Positions 50,261-58,948 of a stretch of 58,948 nt of DNA are shown in pieces. The stretch's first letter is position 1; every line of letters starts with the position of its first letter. The position numbers and the translations under genes are program-made. Where the stretch lies: contig CALXLB010000066.1 in assembly GCA_944389085.1 (NCBI GenBank), positions 1-58,948 of the forward strand, given 5' to 3'. The notes under the pieces were generated by a model. It was not told the DNA's origin and ran no database searches. It saw nothing but the letters and a program-made list of their open reading frames with translations. The DNA comes from an uncultured Spirochaetaceae bacterium. Lineage in GTDB: Bacteria > Spirochaetota > Spirochaetia > Sphaerochaetales > Sphaerochaetaceae.

Positions 50261-51930
50261 GATCTGATGAAATGAAGAAAGGAGTCTCAAAAGCACCGCA
50301 CAGGTCACTGATGAAGGCTCTAGGATGGACAGATAGGGAGATTGAGATGCCGACAATCGGAATCGTCTCTGCTTTCAATGAGATCATTCCTGGCCATATG
50401 CAGCTGCAGCTGATTGCTGATGCTGTAAAAGCGGGTGTCAGAGAAAACGGAGGAAATCCTGTCGTGTTTCCTGTAATCGGCGTCTGTGATGGTATTGCGA
50501 TGGGGCATAAGGGCATGAAGTATTCCCTTGCTTCCCGTGAGCTGATTGCCGATTCCATTGAAGTGATGGCAACAGCACATCCTTTTGACGCTCTTGTTTT
50601 CATTCCCAACTGTGACAAGATTGTCCCTGGCATGCTGATGGCAGCAGCACGTCTTAACCTTCCTTCTATCTTTATCTCCGGAGGCCCTATGCTTGCCGGT
50701 CATGTGAAGGGGGGTGATAAACGCGGGATGTCACTCTCATCCATGTTTGAGGCTGTCGGAAGACATGCGGCAGGAACTATGAGCGATGAGGAGCTTCTTG
50801 ATTGGGAGAACAGTGCCTGTCCTTCCTGCGGTTCATGTTCCGGTATGTATACAGCCAACTCCATGAACTGTCTGACGGAAGCTATTGGTATGGGACTTCC
50901 TGGAAATGGTACTGTTCCTGCTGTCTACTCCGAACGTCTGAGACTTGCAAAAGAGGCGGGGTATCAGGTGATGGAACTGCTGAAGAAGGGCCTCAGGGCA
51001 AGAGATATCATGACAGAGAGGGCTTTCATCAATGCCCTTAAGGTCGATATGGCACTGGGCTGTTCGACAAACACGATGCTTCATCTGCCGGCAATCGCTC
51101 ATGAAGCAGGTGTTGAGATTGATATCTTCCGTGCAAATGATATATCAGCAGCTGTACCGAATCTTTGCCATCTTGCTCCTGCAGGCCCCCATCATATGGA
51201 GGACCTTTATCAGGCTGGTGGTGTACTGGCTGTAATGAAGGAACTGACAAAGAAGGATCTTCTTGATCTCGATCTGATGACAGTTACCGGTGAGACTATC
51301 GGAGCGTCAATCGAGAAAGCCAGAAATACCGATACTGAGGTCATCCGTCCGATTGATAATCCATATTCAGCGACAGGCGGAATTGCAGTGCTGCGAGGAA
51401 CCCTTGCTCCTGAAGGTGCTGTTGTCAAGCGCAGTGCAGTTGCTCCTGAGATGTTCGTTCATCAGGGACTCGCGAGAGTCTTCAACAGTGAGGAGGAAGC
51501 TATTGATGCTATCTTCGGCAAGAAGATAAATCCTGGCGATGTGATCATCATCCGCTATGAGGGACCAAAAGGCGGTCCTGGCATGCGTGAGATGCTCAGC
51601 CCGACCTCTGCTATTGCAGGCATGGGACTGGATAAGACAGTTGCTCTCATTACTGACGGAAGATTCTCAGGGGCTACAAGAGGCGCTTCAATCGGGCATG
51701 TCTCTCCGGAAGCTGCTTCAGGCGGACCTATAGCTCTGGTGGAGGAAGGTGATACCATCTCTATCGATATACCAGCTGGAAAGCTTGATCTCGTTGTGGA
51801 TGAGAAGACGCTTGAAGAGAGGAGAAAGAATCTCGTGCCTCACGAGTCGCCTATAAAGACCGGATACCTTTATAGGTATTCAAAACATGTCACTTCTGCC
51901 CGTCAGGGTGCGATTATTGTGGAGGACTGA
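50257..51930 (+). CDS. ilvD: Dihydroxy-acid dehydratase, 557 aa
   Basis: Iron-sulfur dehydratase giving 2-oxoisovalerate and 2-oxo-3-methylvalerate. Cysteine motifs are [10 protein letters not shown] (Cys119) and [16 protein letters not shown] (Cys188, 191, 194). The C-terminal [22 protein letters not shown] is also seen. The start at 50257 is ATGA-coupled to leuB with CAGGAGG upstream. The longer frame from 50227 lies inside leuB. Confidence 0.95.
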   Translation: MRSDEMKKGVSKAPHRSLMKALGWTDREIEMPTIGIVSAFNEIIPGHMQLQLIADAVKAGVRENGGNPVVFPVIGVCDGIAMGHKGMKYSLASRELIADSIEVMATAHPFDALVFIPNCDKIVPGMLMAAARLNLPSIFISGGPMLAGHVKGGDKRGMSLSSMFEAVGRHAAGTMSDEELLDWENSACPSCGSCSGMYTANSMNCLTEAIGMGLPGNGTVPAVYSERLRLAKEAGYQVMELLKKGLRARDIMTERAFINALKVDMALGCSTNTMLHLPAIAHEAGVEIDIFRANDISAAVPNLCHLAPAGPHHMEDLYQAGGVLAVMKELTKKDLLDLDLMTVTGETIGASIEKARNTDTEVIRPIDNPYSATGGIAVLRGTLAPEGAVVKRSAVAPEMFVHQGLARVFNSEEEAIDAIFGKKINPGDVIIIRYEGPKGGPGMREMLSPTSAIAGMGLDKTVALITDGRFSGATRGASIGHVSPEAASGGPIALVEEGDTISIDIPAGKLDLVVDEKTLEERRKNLVPHESPIKTGYLYRYSKHVTSARQGAIIVED

Positions 51931-53615
51931 TGAAACTTACAGGTGCGGAAATCATAATTGAATGCCTTCTTGAGGAAGGAGTGGATACAGTCTTTGGTTA
52001 TCCAGGAGGGCAGGTTATACCCCTCTACGATGCGATTTATAAAAATCGTGCCAGGATACATCATATACTTACAGCTCATGAGCAGGGTGCAAGCCATGCT
52101 GCAGATGGATACTCCCGTTCAACTGGAAAAGTCGGAGTCTGCATAGCCACATCAGGTCCGGGAGCAACGAATCTTGTAACTGGCCTTGCTACTGCTTATA
52201 TGGATTCCGTACCTATGATTGCTATCACAGGTAACGTTCCTCTTTCTCTTCTTGGCCGTGACAGCTTCCAGGAGGTCGATATCCGCGGTATCACACTCAC
52301 TGTAACCAAGCATAACTATATCGTGAAGGATATTGCTGAGCTTGCTGATACAGTCCGTGAGGCATTCAGGATTGCCAAGGAGGGAAGGCCAGGCCCGGTA
52401 CTTATCGATGTCCCGAAGGATATCCAGGTCGGAGAGTATGATTTCGAACCTAGAAAGATAGAGGAGCCAGCTCCTGTTTCTTCACGGCTCAGGGAGAAGG
52501 ATATAGAAGATGCTGTGCGTCTGATCAAGGCATCAGAACGTCCGATGTGCTACATCGGTGGTGGCGTCATAAGATCGGATGCAGAAGAAGAGCTTGATGC
52601 TTTCCTTGAGATGATTGATTCCCCAGTCGGATCTTCTCTGATGGGACTTGGGGCTGTCGATTCCTCATCCCCTCGCTTTACGGGCATGATCGGTATGCAT
52701 GGAACAAGGCTTTCCAATCTCACTATCAATCGCTGTGACCTTCTGATTGTAATCGGTGCCCGCTTCTCTGACAGAGTCATCTCAAAGAGCTCCACATTCG
52801 CCAGACAGGCTAAGATCGTCCAGATTGATGTCGATCCTGCAGAGTTCAATAAGAACATCATGACTGAGGTCCACGTTGTTGCTGACATCAAAGTGGCACT
52901 AAAAAAGCTGATGGAGAAAATCGGTGGAAAGCTTGATCACAAGGAGTGGATGGAGACAGTGGAGAGAGGCAGGAAACGCTTCCCTGTCAAAGTCTCATCC
53001 GATGCCCAGCGCCCGAAGGAGATACTTGAAGCGCTGGATAAGATTTTCCCCGCTGATGGCTATGTGACTACGGAAGTCGGACAGCACCAGATGTGGGCGG
53101 CCCAGTTCCTGCACTCCAGAAAGCCTCACCATTATCTTACTTCCGGTGGTCTCGGTACCATGGGCTATGGTACAGGTGCGGCAATCGGTGCACAGGTATC
53201 CCATCCCGATAAGAGAGTGATAAACATCGCTGGCGATGGATCTTTCAGGATGAATGCCAATGAGCTTGCGACTATTGCTCGCTATAAGCTTCCTGTCATG
53301 ATTCTCATCATGAACAATCATGCGCTTGGCATGGTAAGGCAGTGGCAGACGCTCTTCTATGATGGACACTATTCCGAGACAACTCTTGATACACCGCTGG
53401 ATTGGGTGAAGCTTGCTGAGGCCTATGGCGTGAAGGGTATGAGGATTCTCCCCGATGATAATCCGGAGGAAGTTCTCAAGAAAGCTCTTGACCTGAATGA
53501 GGCTGTTGTTATTGAAGCTATCATCCCAACAGATGACAAGGTCTATCCGATGGTTGCTCCTGGTGCTTCCATCTCAGATATGATCGGTTACGAGGAACTG
53601 AATCCAGAAGCATGA
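51930..53615 (+). CDS. ilvB: Acetolactate synthase, large catalytic subunit, 561 aa
   Basis: Thiamine-diphosphate enzyme. N-terminal VFGYPGGQVIPLYDAI and AHEQGASHAADGYSR (with the catalytic Glu region), the FAD-type middle domain, and the TPP motif GDGSFRMNANELATI..NN in the C-terminal domain. It pairs with IlvN at the start of the operon. TGATG junction with ilvD. Confidence 0.95.
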   Translation: MKLTGAEIIIECLLEEGVDTVFGYPGGQVIPLYDAIYKNRARIHHILTAHEQGASHAADGYSRSTGKVGVCIATSGPGATNLVTGLATAYMDSVPMIAITGNVPLSLLGRDSFQEVDIRGITLTVTKHNYIVKDIAELADTVREAFRIAKEGRPGPVLIDVPKDIQVGEYDFEPRKIEEPAPVSSRLREKDIEDAVRLIKASERPMCYIGGGVIRSDAEEELDAFLEMIDSPVGSSLMGLGAVDSSSPRFTGMIGMHGTRLSNLTINRCDLLIVIGARFSDRVISKSSTFARQAKIVQIDVDPAEFNKNIMTEVHVVADIKVALKKLMEKIGGKLDHKEWMETVERGRKRFPVKVSSDAQRPKEILEALDKIFPADGYVTTEVGQHQMWAAQFLHSRKPHHYLTSGGLGTMGYGTGAAIGAQVSHPDKRVINIAGDGSFRMNANELATIARYKLPVMILIMNNHALGMVRQWQTLFYDGHYSETTLDTPLDWVKLAEAYGVKGMRILPDDNPEEVLKKALDLNEAVVIEAIIPTDDKVYPMVAPGASISDMIGYEELNPEA

Positions 53616-54625
53616 AGTGTGCAATCTACGGTGCCGGAAGCCTTGGCACCGTTCTTGGTGCTTATCTCTCCAGAGCAGGAATCCCTGTAGATCTTGTTTC
53701 CAGAAACAAGAATCACATCGTTGCTCTGCGGGGGAAGGGTGCCCATATTACAGGTAAAGCGGACTTCATAGTTCCTGTCCGCGCCATGCTCCCAGATGAA
53801 ATGGAAGATGGTTATGACGTTATCATATTGATGACAAAATCCATAGATAATGAGCAGACAGTGCGATTTCTCTGCCCGAAACTCTCTGAGGGCGGTGTTA
53901 TCTGTACATGCCAGAACGGGCTTCCAGAAGAAGAGATAGCTGCAATAATAGGAGATGAACGGACCTATGGCTGTACTATCGGGTGGGGAGCGAGGTATAT
54001 AGCACCAGGAATTTCAGAGCTGACAACCGATGAAAGCACATTCACATTCACTCTTGGAAGATTGCAAGGTGGAAGGGATGGGAAACTTGAGTCAATTGCT
54101 TCCATCCTTTCCCATATGGGTAAAGTGGAAATAGACAGCAACTTCATTGGTTCAAGATGGTCCAAGCTCCTCATTAACGCTTCCTTTTCAGCTGTCTCTG
54201 CTGTAGTGGGTGAGAACTTTGGCTTCGTTGCCCGGAATCACAGGAGCCGAAGGATTATACAGCTCATCATGAAAGAGTGCGCGGATACTGCAAAAGCTCT
54301 GGGCATAAAGATGGCTCCCATGCAGGGCAAGAACATAGCCATGCTTGCCAATTATTCGAATCCTCTTAAGAGATTCCTCATTTTCCTCATAATTCCCATA
54401 GCTATGAAGAAGCACAGCGCAACCCGTTCCTCAATGCTTCAGGATATAGAGAAGGGAAAGCGTACGGAAATAGAGGCAATTGATGGTGCCATTTCCAGAA
54501 GCGGAAGGAAAGCTGGCGTTCCTACACCTGTTACAGACAGGACTATTGAGATAATCCATGCAATAGAGGAAGGAAAACTTTCTCCATCCCTGGATAATCT
54601 GAGATTGTATAATAATGTCAGATGA
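53612..54625 (+). CDS. Ketopantoate reductase-like 2-dehydropantoate 2-reductase, 337 aa
   Basis: Rossmann motif IYGAGSLGTVLGAYLSRAG, the conserved NGLPEE segment and the catalytic Lys in SRWSKLLINASFSA match the PanE/ApbA family. It is coupled to ilvB by an ATGA overlap. Pantothenate synthesis branches from 2-oxoisovalerate, a product of this operon, so PanE activity fits. Other 2-oxo-acid reductases of the same family are also possible, so no symbol is given. Confidence 0.75.
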   Translation: MKCAIYGAGSLGTVLGAYLSRAGIPVDLVSRNKNHIVALRGKGAHITGKADFIVPVRAMLPDEMEDGYDVIILMTKSIDNEQTVRFLCPKLSEGGVICTCQNGLPEEEIAAIIGDERTYGCTIGWGARYIAPGISELTTDESTFTFTLGRLQGGRDGKLESIASILSHMGKVEIDSNFIGSRWSKLLINASFSAVSAVVGENFGFVARNHRSRRIIQLIMKECADTAKALGIKMAPMQGKNIAMLANYSNPLKRFLIFLIIPIAMKKHSATRSSMLQDIEKGKRTEIEAIDGAISRSGRKAGVPTPVTDRTIEIIHAIEEGKLSPSLDNLRLYNNVR

Positions 54626-55284
54626 AAAAGCTTATTGCGTTTCCATTGTTATTCCTTGTGATCCTGCCGCTTTCGGCTGTTCCTTTCTCTGTTTCGGCAG
54701 CCACTGGAATCCGCTTTGACAAGACAAGCCGGACACCAGCTGTATTCTCAGTGTCAGGAGAAGTGGGAAATTTAAGTGCTGACCTGCAGTATCAAGCGGG
54801 AGGAGGGCTTCTGACAGCGCTTGATTATCGGTTTGGTGACAAGCAGAACACAAGCCATATAATTTCAGCATCCAGCACATTCTTCCCTGAAGATAAAGGA
54901 GGATGGACAGGAATCTCATACCTTTTTTCACAGAATTTCATCTGGGATTTCTTCTCTATCCGTTATGGCATTGGCGTGCAGGGCAGTGTCTCATGGTCCC
55001 ATTATTCCAGAGTCCCGCTCTGGTCGCTTGCACCGCTTCTTTCGCTCTCTGCAGCATTCAGCCTGGATCCGATAAGAATCACATTCTATGTTTCGATAAA
55101 CCATAGATGGGACCGTAGCTGGAGGTTCAGGCCATACTGCGGCCTCCTTGCTGAAGGAAAAATCAATGAGAATAATGCAGTATTCGTTGATTCATACATA
55201 ACCTTTGCCGAGATGCTTATGGACAGAGTCGTGACAGATTATGCCTGGAGCATCAGAGCAGGATATATCTACAGGAGCAGGTGA
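54622..55284 (+). CDS. Exported outer-membrane barrel-like protein, 220 aa
   Basis: A Sec signal (KLIAFPLLFLVILPLSAV) is followed by alternating strands with aromatic ends (LSADLQYQAGGGLLTALDYRF, WSHYSRVPLWSLAPLLSLSAA) and a terminal aromatic/basic strand. This composition suggests a small beta-barrel. ATGA overlap with the reductase gene and one shared base with the next gene show co-transcription with the biosynthetic operon, although the function is unrelated as far as can be seen. Confidence 0.5.
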   Translation: MKKLIAFPLLFLVILPLSAVPFSVSAATGIRFDKTSRTPAVFSVSGEVGNLSADLQYQAGGGLLTALDYRFGDKQNTSHIISASSTFFPEDKGGWTGISYLFSQNFIWDFFSIRYGIGVQGSVSWSHYSRVPLWSLAPLLSLSAAFSLDPIRITFYVSINHRWDRSWRFRPYCGLLAEGKINENNAVFVDSYITFAEMLMDRVVTDYAWSIRAGYIYRSR

Positions 55285-56282
55285 TGAAAAAAGCTGTCAT
55301 AACACTCCTGGCAATACTTGCTGTTTCCTGCGTACCATCCTCATCGATATCATCTGCCATATCGGAAAATCCATTTATTGAGGCAGTTGATCTTGAAAAG
55401 ACATCCTTCATCATCCAGCCTGTTCTATCGGATGGAGTGCTGAAAGCCTACCCTGATAACAATATAAGGAGCTATCATGGTGAGAGTGTCATAGCTTTTC
55501 CACTGTTTTCTGATGTCCATATCACAAGGGACCTTGAAGACAGCGGGGTTACTGTCTACAGTGATGAGATTATCTCATTTCTGGAGAGCAATGATTATCC
55601 CTTTGCAATCAACCTTGGTGATACAATCGATCAGGGTACTTTCGACAATGAGGAATACCTTGATTTCCTTTCATCTGCTGCGAATGCTGTGAACGGAAAT
55701 CTTATCTATGCAATCGGCAATCATGAGCTTCATGATGAGACGAGCCTTTCTTTCGATAGGCTTCTTTCCCTTCTTCATCCTGGACAGGAGAATTCAAGGA
55801 TGGTCAGGTACACATATGGTCCTCTTTCCATATATAAGCTCGATGATTCCAGAAGAACATTCGGCCGAAAGCAGCTTGTATGGCTGGAAGAAGCCCTGAA
55901 GCAGGACACCAGCCCTTACCGTATTTTCGTAGCACATGAGATAGTTGCTGCAGGCTGGATGCCTGATCACAGTCTTGCGGTTTTCGGCATAGACCCTGCT
56001 GAAGCTGCAAAGCTTTACAGAATAATGGCAGAGTATGGTGTATCTGTTCTCTTTACAGGCCATCACCATAAAGGAAACATACTCTACAGGCATTCTGATT
56101 ATATGGCAGAGTTCAATGCCGCCGCTGCCCATAAACGCGATTCTGTTTTCGAGAGCAGTGGCTGGGTATACCTTGTAGAGCTGGATACCATTGAGAAAGA
56201 GATAAGAATCACATCCTATGCAACTGCAACGGGAGAGGAGGGCTCGATCTTCGTTACAGGACTCAGAGAAGTCCTGCAATGA
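55284..56282 (+). CDS. Metallophosphoesterase lipoprotein, 332 aa
   Basis: The ATG at 55284 is preferred to GTG 55281. Lipobox LAVSC with Cys16. Calcineurin-type metal motifs are SDVHI (Asp77, His79), NLGDTID (Asp113), IGNHELHDE (His147), AHEIVAAG and TGHHHKG near residue 259. It is probably periplasmic or cell-surface and acts on a phosphodiester or phosphomonoester of unknown identity. Its 3' end overlaps the opposing transporter gene by 20 bp. Confidence 0.8.
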   Translation: MKKAVITLLAILAVSCVPSSSISSAISENPFIEAVDLEKTSFIIQPVLSDGVLKAYPDNNIRSYHGESVIAFPLFSDVHITRDLEDSGVTVYSDEIISFLESNDYPFAINLGDTIDQGTFDNEEYLDFLSSAANAVNGNLIYAIGNHELHDETSLSFDRLLSLLHPGQENSRMVRYTYGPLSIYKLDDSRRTFGRKQLVWLEEALKQDTSPYRIFVAHEIVAAGWMPDHSLAVFGIDPAEAAKLYRIMAEYGVSVLFTGHHHKGNILYRHSDYMAEFNAAAAHKRDSVFESSGWVYLVELDTIEKEIRITSYATATGEEGSIFVTGLREVLQ

Positions 56283-56814
56283 GTCCTGCGACCCCTGATC
56301 CTGCCATCACGATAATAGGATTTAGCTTGAATATTCTCAGGATAAGAAGCGCCGCAACGAGAATGATTGCATTGAGCACATTAACATCACTTGTGAATGA
56401 ATCTGAATTACAGAGAGCCATTGCAGTCAGTGAAAGCGCTGCAGTAGCTATCATTGCGACGACAGCAGGGCGAAGCCCACGCAGGACACTCTGTACAGCA
56501 TCCAGCCCTTTGAACCTGTAATAGATGAAAGCCAGAATGCTTACGATAATGGAAGACGGAAGCACACAGCCGACAGTGGCAACCAATGCTCCCGGGATTC
56601 CTGCAATACGTATACCGACAAACGTAGCACTGTTTATTGCGATAGGTCCTGGTGTCATCTGTGAAATCGTCATGATGTCCGAAAATTCACTGAGAGTAAG
56701 CCAGCCGTGGATATCAATGACCTGATGCTGTATAAGCGGCATCGCGGCATATCCTCCACCGATACTGAAAAGGCCGATCTGGATAAAAGACCAGAGGAGC
56801 TGGAGATAAATCAT
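56263..56814 (-). CDS. Chromate transporter-type membrane protein, second half-size unit, 183 aa
   Basis: ChrA-family pattern GLFSIGGGYAAMPLIQHQV near the N-terminus and MTPGPIAINSATFVGIRIAGIPGALVATVGCVLPS in the middle, with six or so membrane segments. It is a half-size unit that probably pairs with its neighbour, overlapping it by 4 bp. The natural substrate in such organisms is not known and need not be chromate. Confidence 0.8.
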   Translation of the reverse strand: MIYLQLLWSFIQIGLFSIGGGYAAMPLIQHQVIDIHGWLTLSEFSDIMTISQMTPGPIAINSATFVGIRIAGIPGALVATVGCVLPSSIIVSILAFIYYRFKGLDAVQSVLRGLRPAVVAMIATAALSLTAMALCNSDSFTSDVNVLNAIILVAALLILRIFKLNPIIVMAGSGVAGLIAGLL

Positions 56815-57374
56815 CCTTTCCTCCTTGCTTTGTAATCTATATAACCAACAATACCTGCCGCGATAATCACAAGAATTATGTTCACATCGAAGAACTGGAC
56901 AAGGATGAAAGCGATGAACATCATGATTACAGGCAGGACTTTCTTCAGCTTGAATACATCTGCAGCCATTGAAATGACAGCATCGATTACTACAGCAGCA
57001 ACACCTGCACTCATTCCGCTCATGACAAGGGAGACATATTTATTATCTCTGAATGCCTGATAGAAAAATGAGATGATTGAAATAATGATAAAAGGTGGAA
57101 GTACTGCGCCGAGAATTGCTAGAAGAGCTCCTGGTATTCCCCCTGTCTTGAAGCCGACAAGAATAGCGGCATTGACTGCAATCGGGCCTGGGGCAGACTG
57201 GGCTATTGCTGTAAGGTCAAGCATTTCGTTGTCTTCTATCCATCCAAGCTTACCGACAAATGTCTTCCTCATCAGCGGTATGATTACGTAGCCGCCTCCG
57301 AAAGTGAATGCACTTATTTCAAACGTAGTCAGAAATAATTTCAGGTATTTCCGCTCTTTATTGTCTTTATCCAT
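56811..57374 (-). CDS. Chromate transporter-type membrane protein, first half-size unit, 187 aa
   Basis: ChrA-family motifs TFGGGYVIIPLMRKTFVGKLGW, AQSAPGPIAVNAAILVGFKTGGIPGALLAILGAVLPP and several membrane helices. It is the first gene of a two-gene operon, and the two halves together equal one full-length ChrA. It is divergent from the lipoprotein gene to its right. Confidence 0.8.
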   Translation of the reverse strand: MDKDNKERKYLKLFLTTFEISAFTFGGGYVIIPLMRKTFVGKLGWIEDNEMLDLTAIAQSAPGPIAVNAAILVGFKTGGIPGALLAILGAVLPPFIIISIISFFYQAFRDNKYVSLVMSGMSAGVAAVVIDAVISMAADVFKLKKVLPVIMMFIAFILVQFFDVNIILVIIAAGIVGYIDYKARRKG

Positions 57375-57416
57375 ATATCTATTGAAAACTTTTTATAAAA
57401 AATCTGCAACAAATAC

Positions 57417-57447
57417 TTGACAAATCAATACCGGGGGGGGGTAGGCT
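57417..57447 (+). promoter_or_regulatory. Promoter with a nine-G tract in the spacer
   Basis: TTGACA (57417-57422) and a -10-like TAGGCT (57442-57447) are 19 bp apart, and the spacer contains nine consecutive G (57433-57441). Loss of one or two G would bring the spacing to the 17-18 bp optimum. Slipped-strand changes of such tracts switch promoters on and off in several pathogens. Confidence 0.6.
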
Positions 57448-57481
57448 TAGTTTCAGAAATAACTTGGAGGAAAGGAACGAT

Positions 57482-58822
57482 ATGAAAAAATCAATCCTTA
57501 TTGGAGTACTCGCTGCTCTGATGCTTTTTGCATTCACAGCATGCGACAGTGGTGCATCAAATATTGGTTATGTTACTAAGGTTGAAGCAACCACAACAAA
57601 AGAATATGTAGATTTTGGAACTGTTGTATATGATCCAGCAGATTTCACATTTACAGGTATCACAACAACTGGCGAAGAAGTAAATCTCACATCCAATCAG
57701 TTTGTATATGCTGGTGTAACGGATGGAACAGAAGATAATACTAAAGTTGTTACATTTAACTGGGGATCAACAAAAGTCACAGCAACAGCTGAAGTAACAG
57801 TATATCCAGTTGAGAAGATTGAAGTAGCAGCTGGAACAGCACCTGTTCTCTACTATACTGTAACAAGTGGAACATATTATGATGCTGACCCAGAGGATCC
57901 ACAGGCTGATACTGATTACAATGCAATTGATCCAGTTGGCCTTGTTCTTACTCTTACATATGACACAGACAAGACAATGGAAGTAGTTGTAGATAAAGAT
58001 ACAACAGGGCTTACATATCAGTTTGGCAAGATTGAGGACGATGAATTTAAAGCAGAATCTTCTGCAACTACAGTTCCTGCAACAGCTGGTGAATATGCAA
58101 TCGAGGTAGCTCTGGATACTCTTACTGATACATATGATGTAACAGTTGAGGATAACCGTGTTGCTTCCACAGCTCTTGTTGTTGATGAAGATTATGTTCT
58201 TTATACTACAGGAAAAGGAATTATCTTTGGAGCAACAGCAGCAAGTGCATATGACTTAGATGCTGATTATGTTTTTGTTACACAGACAATGACAAACGGT
58301 CAGGTTCTGAAGGCAGATGGGGATTCAGTTGCATGGGGAACTGTACAGGCAACAGTGTCTGAAGCTACATCTGGTGGTGCTATGGATATTGCTGTTGATG
58401 TAAACGAAGGAACAACTACAACAATCTATGCTAAGTATGTTGGTAATAACGTAACAACAGACTATAAGAGAGAAGTTTATACTCATTCGTTTACTCCGAT
58501 TACAAATGAAGTAACTGGTGCTACTATTACAGCAACTGCTGTTACACTTAAGCTTGATACATATTCAGCTGACAACAAAGTAGAAGCAACTGATGTAACA
58601 GGTATTAAAGTAGCTGCAGTAACAAATTCAGGATTCGACGCACCTGCAACATCTTTTAATAACGAGACAGAAGCAAGTGCAATCACATGGAATATTGGCA
58701 CTCCATCAATTGCTGCTGACAAGAAAGTTGGTGACAGCGTATCACTTACAGTTCACGTCTATAATGGCACAACAGAGATTGCAACAAAGACTGTTGTAGC
58801 TGACCTTGTCGCAAACAGCTAA
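57482..58822 (+). CDS. Large surface lipoprotein with Ig-like repeats, 446 aa
   Basis: The start at 57482 follows TGGAGG. A lipoprotein signal ends at Cys21 (LFAFTACDSG). The mature part is almost entirely beta-type, Thr/Val/Ala-rich, with repeated modules such as VTKVEATTTKEYVDFGTVVYD and VEKIEVAAGTAPVLYYTV that resemble bacterial Ig-like (Big) domains. Probably surface-exposed. The AT-rich third positions differ from the neighbouring biosynthetic genes. Its promoter looks phase-variable. Confidence 0.65.
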   Translation: MKKSILIGVLAALMLFAFTACDSGASNIGYVTKVEATTTKEYVDFGTVVYDPADFTFTGITTTGEEVNLTSNQFVYAGVTDGTEDNTKVVTFNWGSTKVTATAEVTVYPVEKIEVAAGTAPVLYYTVTSGTYYDADPEDPQADTDYNAIDPVGLVLTLTYDTDKTMEVVVDKDTTGLTYQFGKIEDDEFKAESSATTVPATAGEYAIEVALDTLTDTYDVTVEDNRVASTALVVDEDYVLYTTGKGIIFGATAASAYDLDADYVFVTQTMTNGQVLKADGDSVAWGTVQATVSEATSGGAMDIAVDVNEGTTTTIYAKYVGNNVTTDYKREVYTHSFTPITNEVTGATITATAVTLKLDTYSADNKVEATDVTGIKVAAVTNSGFDAPATSFNNETEASAITWNIGTPSIAADKKVGDSVSLTVHVYNGTTEIATKTVVADLVANS

Positions 58823-58838
58823 TCGTTTTAAGAATCCA

Positions 58839-58864
58839 GCCTGCTATCGGAAAGGGTAGCAGGC
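58839..58864 (+). terminator. Hairpin after the lipoprotein gene
   Basis: GCCTGCTA (58839-58846) pairs perfectly with TAGCAGGC (58857-58864). No U-run follows, and a new gene starts 21 bp later, so it may be a partial terminator or a stability element. Confidence 0.45.
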
Positions 58865-58885
58865 ATCCATTGGAGGAGGACGAAG

Positions 58886-58948
58886 ATGGAAGAAAAAACC
58901 TTGTACCTCCGTCAGAGGATTCCGAACGAGAAGCGTCAGGAATGCCTG
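58886..58948 (+). CDS. Start of an unidentified gene (partial)
   Basis: The ATG at 58886 follows GGAGGAGGACGAAG, and 21 codons are visible before the window ends (MEEKTLYLRQRIPNEKRQEC). Charged and soluble so far. Too short to name. Confidence 0.5.
   Translation, partial: MEEKTLYLRQRIPNEKRQECL

Noticed and set aside
56349..56362. GCGCCGCAACGAGA, resembling the 18-bp phage motif
   Set aside because: Only part of the motif matches, it lies inside a transporter gene in host DNA, and it does not precede a gene block.

Overview
The window joins two kinds of sequence. Positions 1 to about 37,107 are the right-hand part of a temperate phage integrated at the 3' end of a tRNA-Leu(UAA) gene. Positions 37,107 to 58,948 are ordinary bacterial chromosome. 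The host looks like a Gram-negative bacterium with an outer membrane and many lipoproteins. A spirochaete (Treponema/Sphaerochaeta type) fits the overall gene style and the poly-G promoter at the right end, but this is an impression, not a proven assignment.

Prophage layout: almost every phage gene reads to the right. Small early genes (1-1763) include a candidate Acb2/Tad1-like anti-defence protein. Replication follows: an initiator with repeats inside its gene, then a DnaC-type loader (1777-3392). After a few small genes comes packaging, with a small terminase candidate and a large terminase split into ATPase and nuclease ORFs (4337-6787). The head genes (6842-11419: portal, Bbp19-like, scaffold, capsid, Bbp16-like cement) and tail/ejection genes (11530-26907) are podovirus-like. 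They end in a 2,994-residue polyvalent protein carrying zincin-like, RelA/SpoT-like and ADP-ribosyltransferase-like segments. An 18-bp sequence, TAACGCCGCAACGCGACA, occurs four times, each time just upstream of a late gene block, and is probably a phage promoter.

Two things stand out. (1) A diversity-generating retroelement (27620-31451) consists of a tail-fibre-like target with a C-terminal variable repeat, a template repeat and a reverse transcriptase. The two repeats differ at 8 positions over 109 bp, and all 8 are adenines in the template. The RT has YMDN instead of YxDD, and no avd gene is visible. (2) Between the ejection protein and the fibre gene lie two convergent, homologous 36- and 34-residue peptide genes. 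Each has its own promoter, a hairpin hiding its ribosome-binding site, a hairpin spanning its stop codon and a 3' tail complementary to its 5' end. This is the architecture of hok/AapA-like type I toxin mRNAs.

The right end of the prophage carries a probable AT-rich lysogenic cargo gene with a palindrome, membrane and lysis-region genes (including an out-of-frame overlapping pair), a lipoprotein and the integrase.

Host region: an FAD oxidoreductase; a MerR-HTH/degenerate-Fic protein with a palindromic operator inside its promoter spacer; an N-acyl-D-amino-acid deacylase; a polar amino-acid ABC importer; a HAD phosphatase; and a complete branched-chain amino-acid operon, ilvN-ilvC-leuA-leuC-leuD-leuB-ilvD-ilvB plus a ketopantoate-reductase-like gene. 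That operon is preceded by a leader peptide and attenuator. A beta-barrel-like protein and a metallophosphoesterase lipoprotein follow in phase, then a divergent two-gene chromate-type transporter and a lipoprotein whose promoter spacer contains nine consecutive G.
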